Positions 8,303 through 17,448 of a stretch of DNA of 64,000 bases are shown in pieces. Position numbers and translations under genes: made by a program. The stretch comes from Pseudoxanthomonas spadix (GTDB lineage Bacteria > Pseudomonadota > Gammaproteobacteria > Xanthomonadales > Xanthomonadaceae). How positions within the stretch are numbered: the stretch's first letter is position 1; each line of letters starts with the position of its first letter. The notes under the pieces were generated by a model. It was not told where the DNA came from and did not search any database. It saw only the letters and a list, made by a program, of their open reading frames with translations. The DNA lies in assembly GCF_003703395.1 (NCBI RefSeq), contig NZ_RDQN01000004.1:124001-188000 (forward strand), read 5' to 3'.

Positions 8303-10657
8303 ATGTCCGATGTTTCCAAGCGTCGTTTGCGCCTGCATTCGCTGGCCGCCGCCACGGTGGTCGCGTTGTCCGCGCTGAGTGCAGCCCCGGCCATGGCCGC
8401 AGGGCGCGTGGACCTGAGCGGTCTGCAATCTCCCGAGCAGCACAGCTTCGACCGTTTCATCGTGAAGTACCTGGACAACAGCGCGCCGCACGCCAACGCC
8501 ACGGCGCTGAGCCAGTCCCTGGCCTCTGCGGCGCGCGTGGTGCCCAGCGCGCAGGGACGCGCGCTGGGCGTGCAGCGGTTGCGCCGCACCGCGGTCGGCT
8601 CGGATGTGGTGGTGGCCGACCGCAAGCTGGACCGGGTGGAAGCCGAGACCCTGATGCGCCAGATCGCGGCCGACCCCAATGTGGACTATGTCGAGGTCGA
8701 CAAGCTCAACCATGCCTACCTGACGCCCAACGACACCAATTTCTCCCAGCAGTGGGACCTGGGGACCGGGGCAGGTGGCATGTACGCAACCACCGCATGG
8801 GATGTGACCAACGGCAGCGGCACGGTGGTGGCCGTGCTCGATACCGGCATCACCTCGCACTCGGACCTCAACGCCAACGTGCTGCCGGGCTACGACTTCA
8901 TCGTTGATACGTTCGTGTCCAACGATGGCAACGGACGCGACGCCGATGCATCCGACCCGGGCGATGCATATGCGGCCAACGAATGCGGCAGCGGCATCGG
9001 CGCATCGGACTCCAGCTGGCATGGCACCCACGTGGCCGGCACCGTCGCCGCGGTCACCAACAACAGCAAAGGCGTGGCCGGCATCGCCTATGGCGCCAAG
9101 GTCGTGCCGGTGCGCGTGCTGGGCAAGTGCGGCGGCTACGACTCGGACATCGCCGACGCGATCATCTGGGCCTCCGGGGGCACGGTCAGCGGCGTACCGG
9201 CCAATTCCAATCCGGCCGAGGCGATCAACCTGAGCCTGGGTGGCAGCGGCGCCTGCGGCAGCACGACCCAGGCGGCGATCAACGGTGCGGTCTCGCGCGG
9301 CACGACCCTGGTGATCGCCGCGGGCAATGACAACACCAACGTCTCCAACGCCAGCCCGGCCAACTGCAACAACGTGGTCGCGGTCGGCGCCACCACCAAC
9401 ACCGGCGCGCGCGCCAGCTATTCCAACTATGGATCGCTGGTGGACCTCGCCGCGCCGGGCTCGGGCATCCTGTCCACGCTCAATTCCGGCACCACCACTC
9501 CGGGTTCGGAAAGCTACGCGTCCTACAGCGGCACCTCGATGGCCACCCCGCACGTGGCTGCAGTCGTGGCGTTGATGCAGTCGGTGGCCGCCACGCCGCT
9601 GACCCCGGCGCAGGTCGAGTCGACCCTCAAGAGCAGCGCACGCGCCTTCCCGTCCACACCTTCGCAGCCGATCGGCGCCGGCATCCTGCAGGCGCGCGCG
9701 GCAGTGGACGCGGCCGGCGGCGGAGGGGGCGCCAATGTCGCGCCAGTGGCCAACTTCAGCTCCAGCGTCAACGGGCTGACGGTGGCCTTCACCGACACCT
9801 CCACCGACAGCGATGGTTCGATCGCCTCGCGCAGCTGGAGCTTCGGCGATGGCACCACCTCGACCGCGGCCAACCCGTCCAAGACCTACAGCGCCGCCGG
9901 CACCTACACCGTCTCGCTGACGGTGACCGACAACGCCGGGGCCACCAATACCAAGACCGCCTCGGTCACGGTGGCCTCAAGCGGCGGCGACAGCACGGTG
10001 CTGACCAACGGGGTGCCCAAGACCGGGCTGGGTGCGGCGACCGGCACCTCGCTCAACTTCACCATCGCGGTGCCGGCCGGCGCCTCCAACCTGGTGATCG
10101 CCACCTCCGGCGGCACCGGCGATGCAGACCTGTATGTCAAGGCCGGCAGCGCGCCGACCGACACCTCCTACGACTGCCGTCCGTACACGTCGGGCAATGC
10201 CGAAACCTGCACCATCGCCAGTCCGGTGGCCGGGACCTACTACGTGCGCCTGAAGGCGTATTCGACCTTCGCCGGCCTGAGCCTGACCGGCAGCTACAGC
10301 ACCGGTGGCGGCACCAGCCAGACCTACAGCAACACCACCGACGTGACCATCGGCGACAACGCCACGGTCAGCAGCACCATCAACGTGTCCGGCCGCAGCG
10401 GCAACGCAGGCAGCAGCGTGCCGGTGGCGGTCAACATCGTGCACACCTACATCGGCGATCTCAAGGTCGATCTGATCGCGCCCGATGGCAGCGTCTACGT
10501 GCTCAGCAACCGCGCCGGCGGCAGTGCCGACAACATCGTCAAGACCTACACGCTGAACCTGTCCAGCGAGGCGCTCAACGGCGCCTGGGCGCTGCGGGTC
10601 AACGACAACGCCGGCGGCGACACCGGCTATATCAACAGCTGGAGCATCACCTTCTGA
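8303..10657 (+). CDS. secreted S8 (subtilisin-like) protease with PKD, PPC and P domains
   Basis: A 784-residue exported serine protease. Domains in order: signal peptide (1-33, ending PAMAA), inhibitory propeptide (about 45-140, with RFIVKY and PNVDYVEVD), S8 catalytic domain (about 145-470), PKD domain (480-558, with SWSFGDGTTST), PPC domain (about 565-665, with GDADLYVKAG) and a C-terminal P/Homo-B domain (about 675-784, with HTYIGDLKVDLIAPDG). The catalytic triad is D180 (DTG), H240 (HGTHVAGT) and S412 (SGTSMATPH), and the oxyanion Asn is N342. PPC domains are usually removed during type II secretion. Xanthomonads use such enzymes to digest external protein. It is a single gene with its own terminator. 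Confidence 0.95.
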   Translation: MSDVSKRRLRLHSLAAATVVALSALSAAPAMAAGRVDLSGLQSPEQHSFDRFIVKYLDNSAPHANATALSQSLASAARVVPSAQGRALGVQRLRRTAVGSDVVVADRKLDRVEAETLMRQIAADPNVDYVEVDKLNHAYLTPNDTNFSQQWDLGTGAGGMYATTAWDVTNGSGTVVAVLDTGITSHSDLNANVLPGYDFIVDTFVSNDGNGRDADASDPGDAYAANECGSGIGASDSSWHGTHVAGTVAAVTNNSKGVAGIAYGAKVVPVRVLGKCGGYDSDIADAIIWASGGTVSGVPANSNPAEAINLSLGGSGACGSTTQAAINGAVSRGTTLVIAAGNDNTNVSNASPANCNNVVAVGATTNTGARASYSNYGSLVDLAAPGSGILSTLNSGTTTPGSESYASYSGTSMATPHVAAVVALMQSVAATPLTPAQVESTLKSSARAFPSTPSQPIGAGILQARAAVDAAGGGGGANVAPVANFSSSVNGLTVAFTDTSTDSDGSIASRSWSFGDGTTSTAANPSKTYSAAGTYTVSLTVTDNAGATNTKTASVTVASSGGDSTVLTNGVPKTGLGAATGTSLNFTIAVPAGASNLVIATSGGTGDADLYVKAGSAPTDTSYDCRPYTSGNAETCTIASPVAGTYYVRLKAYSTFAGLSLTGSYSTGGGTSQTYSNTTDVTIGDNATVSSTINVSGRSGNAGSSVPVAVNIVHTYIGDLKVDLIAPDGSVYVLSNRAGGSADNIVKTYTLNLSSEALNGAWALRVNDNAGGDTGYINSWSITF

Positions 10658-10735
10658 GCCAGGCACCTGCGCAAGGTCGCGCTGGATGCGCCGGGCACGC
10701 AACGCCCGCCTTGCCTCATGGATGAACGGGGTCCA

Positions 10736-10775
10736 CGACCGGTCAGGCAGGACGCCTGGCCGGTCGTTTGCTTTT
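10736..10775 (+). terminator. rho-independent terminator of the protease gene
   Basis: CGACCGG plus TCAGGC (10736-10748) pairs with GCCTGG plus CCGGTCG (10754-10766) around a five-base loop. TTTGCTTTT follows at 10767-10775. It lies 79 bases after the stop codon. Confidence 0.85.
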
Positions 10776-10794
10776 GGCTGGGAAGTCGTGCAAT

Positions 10795-10818
10795 GAAAAC
10801 GCCCCGCTCGCGCGGGGC
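10795..10818 (-). terminator. rho-independent terminator of the asparaginase-like gene
   Basis: On the minus strand GCCCCGC (10818-10812), loop GCGA and GCGGGGC (10807-10801) form a perfect seven-pair stem, followed by GTTTTCAT. It lies 25 bases after the stop at 10843, which shows that the short gene ends where transcription ends. Confidence 0.85.
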
Positions 10819-10842
10819 CTTGCGCGAGATCCCAAGGCCGGA

Positions 10843-11349
10843 TCAGGCCACTTCGAAACGGTTGGCGGCCACGTTCTTGCGCACCTTGCGCGGGTCCCAG
10901 ATACGGCCATTCATCGCGATCCACACGCCGTTGGGCGCCGTCTGCACCGCGCCGACCGCACAGCCGATGTTGAACTCGGCATCCGAGCCGCGAAACCCGG
11001 CCGGGTTGAGCGCACCGGTCAGCACGATGGTGCGGCCCTGCAGCGAGGCCAGCGCCTGCGCGGTCTGGACCATCGAGTCGGTGCCGTGGGTGATCAGCAC
11101 GTGCCGGGTCGGCTGGGCGGCGATGGTGGCGCGCAGCAGCGCGCGGTCGGCATCGGTGATGTGCAGCGAGTCCTTGCGGATGAGCGGGATCACGGTGAAG
11201 CCAAACGCCACGCCCAGCGCCTTGAGGATGCCGCCGATCTGCGGCTCGCCGACCTGGTAGTCGGACTTGTCGTCGAAGTAGATCTTGTCGATCGTGCCGC
11301 CGGTGGTGACCACCAGCAGGTCTTCCATGGGTGCGGCTTGGGTGTTCAC
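10843..11349 (-). CDS. short asparaginase-like protein (N-terminal domain only)
   Basis: A 168-residue protein that matches the N-terminal domain of type I/II L-asparaginases. The first active-site motif is VVTTGGTIDKIYF (residues 13-25). The second is LITHGTDSMVQTAQAL with the catalytic Thr-Asp pair, and then IVLTGALNPAGFRGSDAEFN. Full enzymes are about 320-350 residues with a C-terminal domain completing the site. Here the C-terminal domain is missing and a terminator follows, so the gene is complete as a short form and not obviously broken. The Met at residue 8 is an alternative start. Activity on asparagine is uncertain. Confidence 0.8.
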   Translation of the reverse strand: MNTQAAPMEDLLVVTTGGTIDKIYFDDKSDYQVGEPQIGGILKALGVAFGFTVIPLIRKDSLHITDADRALLRATIAAQPTRHVLITHGTDSMVQTAQALASLQGRTIVLTGALNPAGFRGSDAEFNIGCAVGAVQTAPNGVWIAMNGRIWDPRKVRKNVAANRFEVA

Positions 11350-11359
11350 GAAAAGTCCA

Positions 11360-11758
11360 TCAGGGCGCCGGATCGTCGGGCGCCGATGTTACCTGCGTGC
11401 CGGCCGCATCCCCAGCCCTGGCCTTGCGGCCCAGGCGCGCGCGCAGGCCGTCCCAGTTGGAAGCGAACACCACCACCAGGGCCAGGACCAGCTCGAGCCA
11501 GCCATATCGCCGGTCCTGTGGATGCGACCAGGCCGTCATCACGCCATGGCTGAACCAGCCCAGCGCCAGCACGCCGGACCAGAACGCCGCCAGCGGCGAG
11601 CCCAGCCGCGCGCCGATGGCCAGCACCAGCGGCGGCAGGGTGAACACCACCAGCGTGGCCAGGTAATGGCGATCATCGCGAAACCACCAGGCAAACAGCG
11701 CCGACAGCGCCAGCAAGGTGATCGCCAGCAGCAGTCGGGGCGTGCGCGCGGCGCTCAT
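11360..11758 (-). CDS. DUF2069 family membrane protein
   Basis: A 132-residue inner-membrane protein with four hydrophobic segments: LLLAITLLALSALFAWWF, YLATLVVFTLPPLVLAIGA, FWSGVLALGWFSHGVMTAW and LELVLALVVVFAS. This is the pattern of DUF2069 proteins. The family typically follows wrbA in gammaproteobacteria, as here, where the ATG at 11758 overlaps the wrbA stop (ATGA). The frame runs on upstream through wrbA but only by chance. The function is unknown. It probably shares the wrbA transcript. Confidence 0.85.
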   Translation of the reverse strand: MSAARTPRLLLAITLLALSALFAWWFRDDRHYLATLVVFTLPPLVLAIGARLGSPLAAFWSGVLALGWFSHGVMTAWSHPQDRRYGWLELVLALVVVFASNWDGLRARLGRKARAGDAAGTQVTSAPDDPAP

Positions 11759-12363
11759 GGCGTGGCCACCAGGCGCCGGGCCAGATCGGCCAGGCGCCGG
11801 CCCAGGGCGCGGGCCAGGGCGGCTTCCTCGTCGCTGGGCTGCGGATCGTCCTGGCCGCCGGCCACGTGGCTGGCGCCGTAGGGCGTACCGCCAGTGCGGG
11901 TGGTGCTGAGCAACGGCTCGGTATAGGGAATGCCCACGATCAGGCAGCCGTGGTGCAGCAATGGCACGTGCATGGACAGCAGCGTGGCTTCCTGGCCGCC
12001 GTGCTGGGTGGCGGTGGACGTGAACACCGCCGCCGGCTTGCCCGCCAGGGTGCCGCTGGCCCATTCGGCGCCGAGCGAATCGATGAAGAACTTCATCGGC
12101 GCGGCCATGTTGCCAAAGCGGGTCGGGCTGCCGAGCGCCAGGCCGACGCACTCGGCCAGGTCCCGGGTATCCACATACGGCGCGCCGTCCTCGGGCACCG
12201 GCGGTGCGCTGCGCTCGGTGACCGCAGCCACCGGCGGCACGCTGCGCAGCCGCGCGGACATGCCGTCCACTTCGCCGATGCCGCGCGCAATCTGTCGCGC
12301 CAGCCTGGCCACCGAACCGCCGCGGCTGTAGTAGAGGACCAGGATTTCGGGCATCGGCAACAT
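11755..12363 (-). CDS. wrbA: NAD(P)H:quinone oxidoreductase, WrbA type
   Basis: A 202-residue flavodoxin-like FMN protein that reduces quinones by two electrons, avoiding semiquinone radicals. It shows the N-terminal phosphate loop YYSRGGSVARLA, the GLALGSPTRFGNMAAPMKFF block that holds the flavin, and TSTATQHGGQEATLLSMHVPLLHHG, characteristic of WrbA. Translation may start at 12363 or at the ATG at 12354 (MPEILVLYYS), which matches the family better. It is followed by an overlapping DUF2069 gene and is divergent from yihY. Confidence 0.9.
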   Translation of the reverse strand: MLPMPEILVLYYSRGGSVARLARQIARGIGEVDGMSARLRSVPPVAAVTERSAPPVPEDGAPYVDTRDLAECVGLALGSPTRFGNMAAPMKFFIDSLGAEWASGTLAGKPAAVFTSTATQHGGQEATLLSMHVPLLHHGCLIVGIPYTEPLLSTTRTGGTPYGASHVAGGQDDPQPSDEEAALARALGRRLADLARRLVATP

Positions 12364-12444
12364 CGTCCGGCAGGTGCAAGGGCGCCAGTATCGGGCCTGG
12401 ACGCAGGCCTGTCGCCCCGTGACGCTTGGGTTACCCTTGCGTCG

Positions 12445-13722
12445 ATGTCACTGGCCACCACCTTCCAGCGCTGGCACGAACATGTGCGCGACCGCGCGCG
12501 GGTGGCGGCGTTCGCGCAGTTCCTGCTCAAGCGTTTCTGGGACGACCGCCTGTTCCAGACCGCCGCGGCCCTGGCCTACACCACGATGTTCGCGCTGGTG
12601 CCGCTGGCGATGGTGGTGTTCGGGGTGTTGTCGGCGTTCCCTGGGTTCAACCAGTGGAGCGATTCGCTGAGCGACTACATCTTCTCCAACTTCGTGCCCA
12701 GCGCCGCGCGCGCGGCACAGGGCTATCTGCTCGAATTTTCCAGGAGCGCGCGCGATTTGACCGCCGCTGGGGTGATCGCGCTGGTGATCTCGCTGCTGAT
12801 CACGCTCAACAGCGTGGAAGGTGCGTTCAACCGGATCTGGCGCGTGCCCAGTTCGCGCCCGCGGTTCGGGCGCTTCATCGTGTACTGGGCGGTGCTGACC
12901 CTGGGCGCGCTGCTGTCGGCGGCCTCGCTGGCGATCACCGCCAAGGTCTTCGCGCTGCCGTTGTTCAAGACCGCCGAAGTCCGCCAGGTCGCCTCGCTGG
13001 CGCTGTCGCTGGCACCGGTGCTGATCGAGCTGTGCGCGATCACGGTGATCTACCGGGTGGTGCCGCATCGCTCGATCCACTGGCGCTATGCGTTTTCCGG
13101 CGCGCTGCTGGCCACTGTGGGGCTGGAGGCGATCAAGTGGGGCATGGGCGTGTACCTGGGTAGCTTCGGCTCGTACACGCGGGTGTATGGCGCGGTCGCG
13201 GTGGCCCCGATCCTGATGCTGTGGATCTACCTGAGCTGGACCTCGATGCTGCTGGGCGCGTCGCTGGCCGCCTCGATGTCGGCATTCCGGTATCAGCCCG
13301 AGTCGATGCGATTGCCGCCGGGCTTTGAGCTCTATGGCCTGTTGCGGCTGCTGGGCCGTTTCCATCAGGCGCGCGCGCACGGCGGCGGCCTCAGTGACGA
13401 CCGGATCCTGGAGCTGGAGCCGATGCTGACCGACTCGCTGGTCCAGGAATTCCTGGACAGGCTTTCGCGCATCAACCTGCTGCGCTGTACCGAGAGCGGC
13501 GAGTGGATCCTGGCCCGCGACCTGGGCAACACCTCGCTGGCCGAGCTTTACGAGGCCTGCCAGCTGCGCATTCCCATCGCCGAAGCCCACCTGCCCTGCC
13601 AGGACGATGCGCTGGGCGTGGTCGCGCGGCAGGCGCTGGACCGCCTGCGCCTGCCGGTGCGCGAGCTGCTGCGCCACCGCGCCGGCGAGGTCTTTGCGCC
13701 CTTGCCGGAATCCCTGCCTTGA
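12445..13722 (+). CDS. yihY: YihY/BrkB family inner-membrane protein
   Basis: A 425-residue protein. The first 290 or so residues form the six-helix YihY/BrkB membrane domain, with the signature FQTAAALAYTTMFALVPLAMVVFGVLS and the conserved ALVISLLITLNSVEGAFNRIWRV, SIHWRYAFSGALLATVGLEAIKW and YGAVAVAPILMLWIYLSW. A cytosolic winged-helix-like C-terminal tail (about 300-425) follows, as in xanthomonad homologues. The name BrkB is historical and the molecular role is unsettled. The ATG at 12445 gives the usual N-terminus. The next gene starts two bases after the stop, indicating an operon with tlpA and the acylphosphatase gene. Confidence 0.88.
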   Translation: MSLATTFQRWHEHVRDRARVAAFAQFLLKRFWDDRLFQTAAALAYTTMFALVPLAMVVFGVLSAFPGFNQWSDSLSDYIFSNFVPSAARAAQGYLLEFSRSARDLTAAGVIALVISLLITLNSVEGAFNRIWRVPSSRPRFGRFIVYWAVLTLGALLSAASLAITAKVFALPLFKTAEVRQVASLALSLAPVLIELCAITVIYRVVPHRSIHWRYAFSGALLATVGLEAIKWGMGVYLGSFGSYTRVYGAVAVAPILMLWIYLSWTSMLLGASLAASMSAFRYQPESMRLPPGFELYGLLRLLGRFHQARAHGGGLSDDRILELEPMLTDSLVQEFLDRLSRINLLRCTESGEWILARDLGNTSLAELYEACQLRIPIAEAHLPCQDDALGVVARQALDRLRLPVRELLRHRAGEVFAPLPESLP

Positions 13723-13724
13723 AC

Positions 13725-14309
13725 ATGCCATCGCCCCTGCGTGCGTTGAGCTGCATCGCGCTGCTGGGCGGCGCGGGCCTGCTGGCGGCCTGCGCGGGTG
13801 CGGACGGCGCCGCGGCGATGTCGCAGACCCCGGCGGCCACGGCGACGAACCGGTCAGAACCTGTGCCGATGCCGGCTGCACCCGATGGCAAGGCCCCGGT
13901 GGCGCTGAAGCTGGCCACGGTGGACGGTGGCACCTTCGACGCGGTCGCCCACCGCGGCAGCTGGCTGGTGGTGAATTTCTGGGCGACCTGGTGCCATCCG
14001 TGCCTGGCCGAGATGCCCGAGCTGTCGCAGCTGGACCAGCGTCGCGCCGACCTGGGCGTGCTCGGCCTGGCCTACGACGACATCAGCCCGGCCGAGCTGA
14101 AGGCCTTCCTCGCCGCCCATCCGGTGAGTTACCCGATCGCGCAGGTGGATGTGGACGACCCGCCCAAGGCGTTCGAGGCTCCCACCGGGCTGCCGACGAC
14201 CTATCTGCTGGATCGGCAGGGCAGGATCGCCGGGCGCTTCGTTGGCCCGGTGACCGCCCACGACATCGAACAGGTGGTCGACGGCGCCAGGGACGGCCGG
14301 TTGCCATGA
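13725..14309 (+). CDS. TlpA-family thioredoxin-fold lipoprotein
   Basis: A 194-residue exported protein. The signal peptide ends in a lipobox (LLAAC, Cys23), predicting a lipid-anchored periplasmic protein. After a low-complexity linker (24-60) comes a TlpA/ResA-like thioredoxin domain with WCHPC (Cys90, Cys93) and a cis-proline at GLPTTYLLD (P157). It probably reduces or exchanges disulfides in the periplasm; its substrate is unknown. It starts two bases after yihY and its stop overlaps the next start. Confidence 0.88.
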   Translation: MPSPLRALSCIALLGGAGLLAACAGADGAAAMSQTPAATATNRSEPVPMPAAPDGKAPVALKLATVDGGTFDAVAHRGSWLVVNFWATWCHPCLAEMPELSQLDQRRADLGVLGLAYDDISPAELKAFLAAHPVSYPIAQVDVDDPPKAFEAPTGLPTTYLLDRQGRIAGRFVGPVTAHDIEQVVDGARDGRLP

Positions 14310-14575
14310 AGACGGCCGCGCGCTTTCTGGTCAGCGGCCGGGTGCAGGGCGTGTCTTTTCGCGCCGGCACGCGGCAACAGGCGCAGGCGCAGGGGCTGGA
14401 TGGGATCGCCCGCAATCTCGAGGACGGCCGGGTGGAGGTGATCGTGCACGGCGAGGCGGCGGCCATCGACACGCTGGCCCAATGGTTGCAGCACGGGCCA
14501 CCGAATGCGCGGGTCGAGCGGATCAGGCGCGAGCGGTGGCTGGCGCCGGTGGAAGCGGGCTTCAGCGTCGCCTAG
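14306..14575 (+). CDS. acyP: acylphosphatase
   Basis: An 89-residue alpha/beta sandwich enzyme that hydrolyses acyl phosphates such as carbamoyl or acetyl phosphate. The signature GRVQGVSFRAGTRQQA contains the phosphate-binding loop and the catalytic arginine (R19), and the catalytic asparagine is in ARNLEDGRVEV (N37). The length is normal for the family. Its ATG overlaps the stop of the thioredoxin-like gene (ATGA), making it the third gene of the yihY operon. Confidence 0.92.
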   Translation: MKTAARFLVSGRVQGVSFRAGTRQQAQAQGLDGIARNLEDGRVEVIVHGEAAAIDTLAQWLQHGPPNARVERIRRERWLAPVEAGFSVA

Positions 14576-14638
14576 GCGACGCACGGATGACGCGGCGTGT
14601 GCCCCCGGCTTGTTCAGCGCCGGCCGCGCGCCCGCGCT

Positions 14639-15424
14639 TCAGTCGGCCTCGGAACCGTCAGGGATCGGCCGCAGCAGCCCGAATTCCTCATGCAAGGGTG
14701 GGTGCCCGAGCTTCTTCAGCGTCAGCGTCGACTCGGGCACGGCGGTGTCGGGCAGACGCAAGAGCAGGTCGCGGATCAGGGTCAGGCGGCCGCGCCTTTG
14801 GTCGTTGAAGTCCACCAGCGTCCACGGCGCGTAGTGGCTGTGGGTGGCGGCCAACATCACTTCGCGGGCCTGGGTGTATTCGGCGTATTTCTCGCGCGCC
14901 TGCAGGTCCACCGGCGAAAGCTTCCAGCGTTTGAGCGGATCGGCCAGGCGCTCGGCGAAACGCGCTTCCTGCTGCTTCTGGTCCACCGTCAGCCAGTACT
15001 TGAACAGCAGGATGCCGTCATCCACCAGCAGCTGCTCGAAGATCGGCGCCTGCTGCAGGAAGGCGGCGTACTGTTCGGGCGTGCAGTAGCCCATGACCTT
15101 CTCCACCCCGGCGCGGTTGTACCAGCTGCGGTCCATCAGCAGCAGTTCGCCGGCTGCGGGCAGGTGCGGCACGTAGCGCTGGAAATACCACTGGGTGGCT
15201 TCGTGGTCGCTGGGCTTGGGCAGGGCCAGCACCCTGCACTGGCGTGGGTTGATGTGGCGGCGGATCGCGTCGATGCTGCCGCCCTTGCCGGCGGTGTCGC
15301 GGCCCTCGAAGATCACCACCACGCGCTTGCCGGTGCAGGCCAGCCAGCGCGCCATCGACAGCAGCTGCAGCTGCAGCGGTTCCAGCTGGGCTTCATAGTC
15401 CTTGCGCTTGAGTTTCTTGCTCAC
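14639..15424 (-). CDS. ppk2: polyphosphate kinase 2
   Basis: A 261-residue single-domain PPK2-family protein that transfers phosphate between polyphosphate and nucleotides. Walker A is FEGRDTAGKGGS (39-50), Walker B is LLLMDRSWYNRAGVE (94-108), and the lid region PLKRWKLSPVDLQAR is conserved. The start is a GTG that overlaps the stop of the upstream XRE gene (GTGA), so translation of the two is coupled. The substrate preference (ADP, GDP or AMP) cannot be read with certainty. It ends the moaB-XRE-ppk2 operon and converges on the acylphosphatase gene. Confidence 0.9.
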   Translation of the reverse strand: MSKKLKRKDYEAQLEPLQLQLLSMARWLACTGKRVVVIFEGRDTAGKGGSIDAIRRHINPRQCRVLALPKPSDHEATQWYFQRYVPHLPAAGELLLMDRSWYNRAGVEKVMGYCTPEQYAAFLQQAPIFEQLLVDDGILLFKYWLTVDQKQQEARFAERLADPLKRWKLSPVDLQAREKYAEYTQAREVMLAATHSHYAPWTLVDFNDQRRGRLTLIRDLLLRLPDTAVPESTLTLKKLGHPPLHEEFGLLRPIPDGSEAD

Positions 15425-15780
15425 CTGGGTTCCTTGGAAGCAGGGCGGCGGCGTCGCTGGCGGGTAGCGGCCATGCCGCGCGCGACTTCGATCAGCGCCC
15501 CCTGCTGGCGCGGGCTCAGGCCGCGATAGGCGCTGAGCAGGTCCGACTCGCCGCGGGTGCGGGCCGGGTCCAGCTGGGTGGCCAGTTCGGACAGCAGCGC
15601 GCCGGCGGGGATCCCCAGGGCGCGGGCCAGGGCGATGAGCTGTTCGCGGCCGGGGAGTTTTTCCCCGGCCATCCAGGCGCGCACGGTGGCTGCACCGACG
15701 CGCGGAATCGCAGCGGCCAGGTCGGCGGCGCTGCGGCCACTGGTGCGCGCCAGCAGGCGCAGGGTGGTGTCCAGCGCCAC
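15421..15780 (-). CDS. XRE-like helix-turn-helix protein
   Basis: A 119-residue protein with an N-terminal helix-turn-helix of the lambda-repressor type (about residues 15-65, RSAADLAAAIPRVGAATVRAW, then KLPGREQLIALARALGI). A C-terminal helix (SAYRGLSPRQQGALIEVARGM) and a basic tail follow. It is likely a DNA-binding regulator. The gene lies seven bases after moaB and overlaps the ppk2 start, so it may regulate this operon or polyphosphate metabolism; that is inference from position only. Confidence 0.75.
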   Translation of the reverse strand: MALDTTLRLLARTSGRSAADLAAAIPRVGAATVRAWMAGEKLPGREQLIALARALGIPAGALLSELATQLDPARTRGESDLLSAYRGLSPRQQGALIEVARGMAATRQRRRRPASKEPR

Positions 15781-15787
15781 GCTGCGG

Positions 15788-16306
15788 CTAGGCCTTCAGC
15801 CGTGGCCGCAAGGTGGCCAGGTTGCACGGGCCGGTGCGGGCGTCGAGCTGGGCGGCGATGATCTTGTCCCAGCCGGTGCGGCAGGCCGAGGTCGAACCGG
15901 GCAGGCAAAAGATGAAGGTCTGGTTGGCCAGCCCGGCGAAGGCGCGCGACTGCAGGGCCGAGGTGCCGATCTCATCGACGCTGAGCGCGCGGAACAACTC
16001 GCCGAAGCCGGGCATCTGCTTGTCCAGCAGCGGCAGCAGCGCCTCGGGCGTGGAATCGCGCCCGGTAAAGCCGGTGCCGCCGGTGACCAGGATGCCGTCC
16101 ACCACGCCATCGGCGATCCAGCGCGAGACGATCGCGCGCATCGCGTAGATGTCGTCGCGGACCAGCAGGCGTTCGTGGATCAGATGGCCGGCGGCGGTGG
16201 CGGCCTGGACCAGATAGTCACCGGAACCGTCATTGGCCAGGGTGCGGGTATCGGAGACGGTCAGCACGCACAGGCGCAGGGGAATCAGGGTGTCGGCATG
16301 GCTCAT
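15788..16306 (-). CDS. moaB: molybdenum cofactor biosynthesis protein B
   Basis: A 172-residue MoaB/MogA-type protein of molybdopterin synthesis that adenylylates molybdopterin or assists that step. The motifs LTVSDTRTLANDGSGD (15-30) and ILVTGGTGFTGRDSTPEAL (72-90) line the substrate site, and FCLPGSTSACRTGWDKII (133-150) is also typical. The ATG at 16306 gives the family N-terminus; the frame continues upstream into prfA by chance. It is the first gene of a minus-strand operon with the XRE and ppk2 genes. No other moa genes are in the window. Confidence 0.9.
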   Translation of the reverse strand: MSHADTLIPLRLCVLTVSDTRTLANDGSGDYLVQAATAAGHLIHERLLVRDDIYAMRAIVSRWIADGVVDGILVTGGTGFTGRDSTPEALLPLLDKQMPGFGELFRALSVDEIGTSALQSRAFAGLANQTFIFCLPGSTSACRTGWDKIIAAQLDARTGPCNLATLRPRLKA

Positions 16307-16365
16307 GTCGGCCAGCCTAAGCGCTGGGCCGTGAGGCTTCAACGCACCGGGTGAAACGTGGTGGA

Positions 16366-17425
<1,060 letters not shown>

Positions 17426-17448
<23 letters not shown>

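Noticed and set aside
10843-11349. Short asparaginase as a frameshifted pseudogene
   Set aside because: No C-terminal asparaginase domain appears in any frame of the following bases, and a perfect terminator directly follows, so the gene ends naturally.
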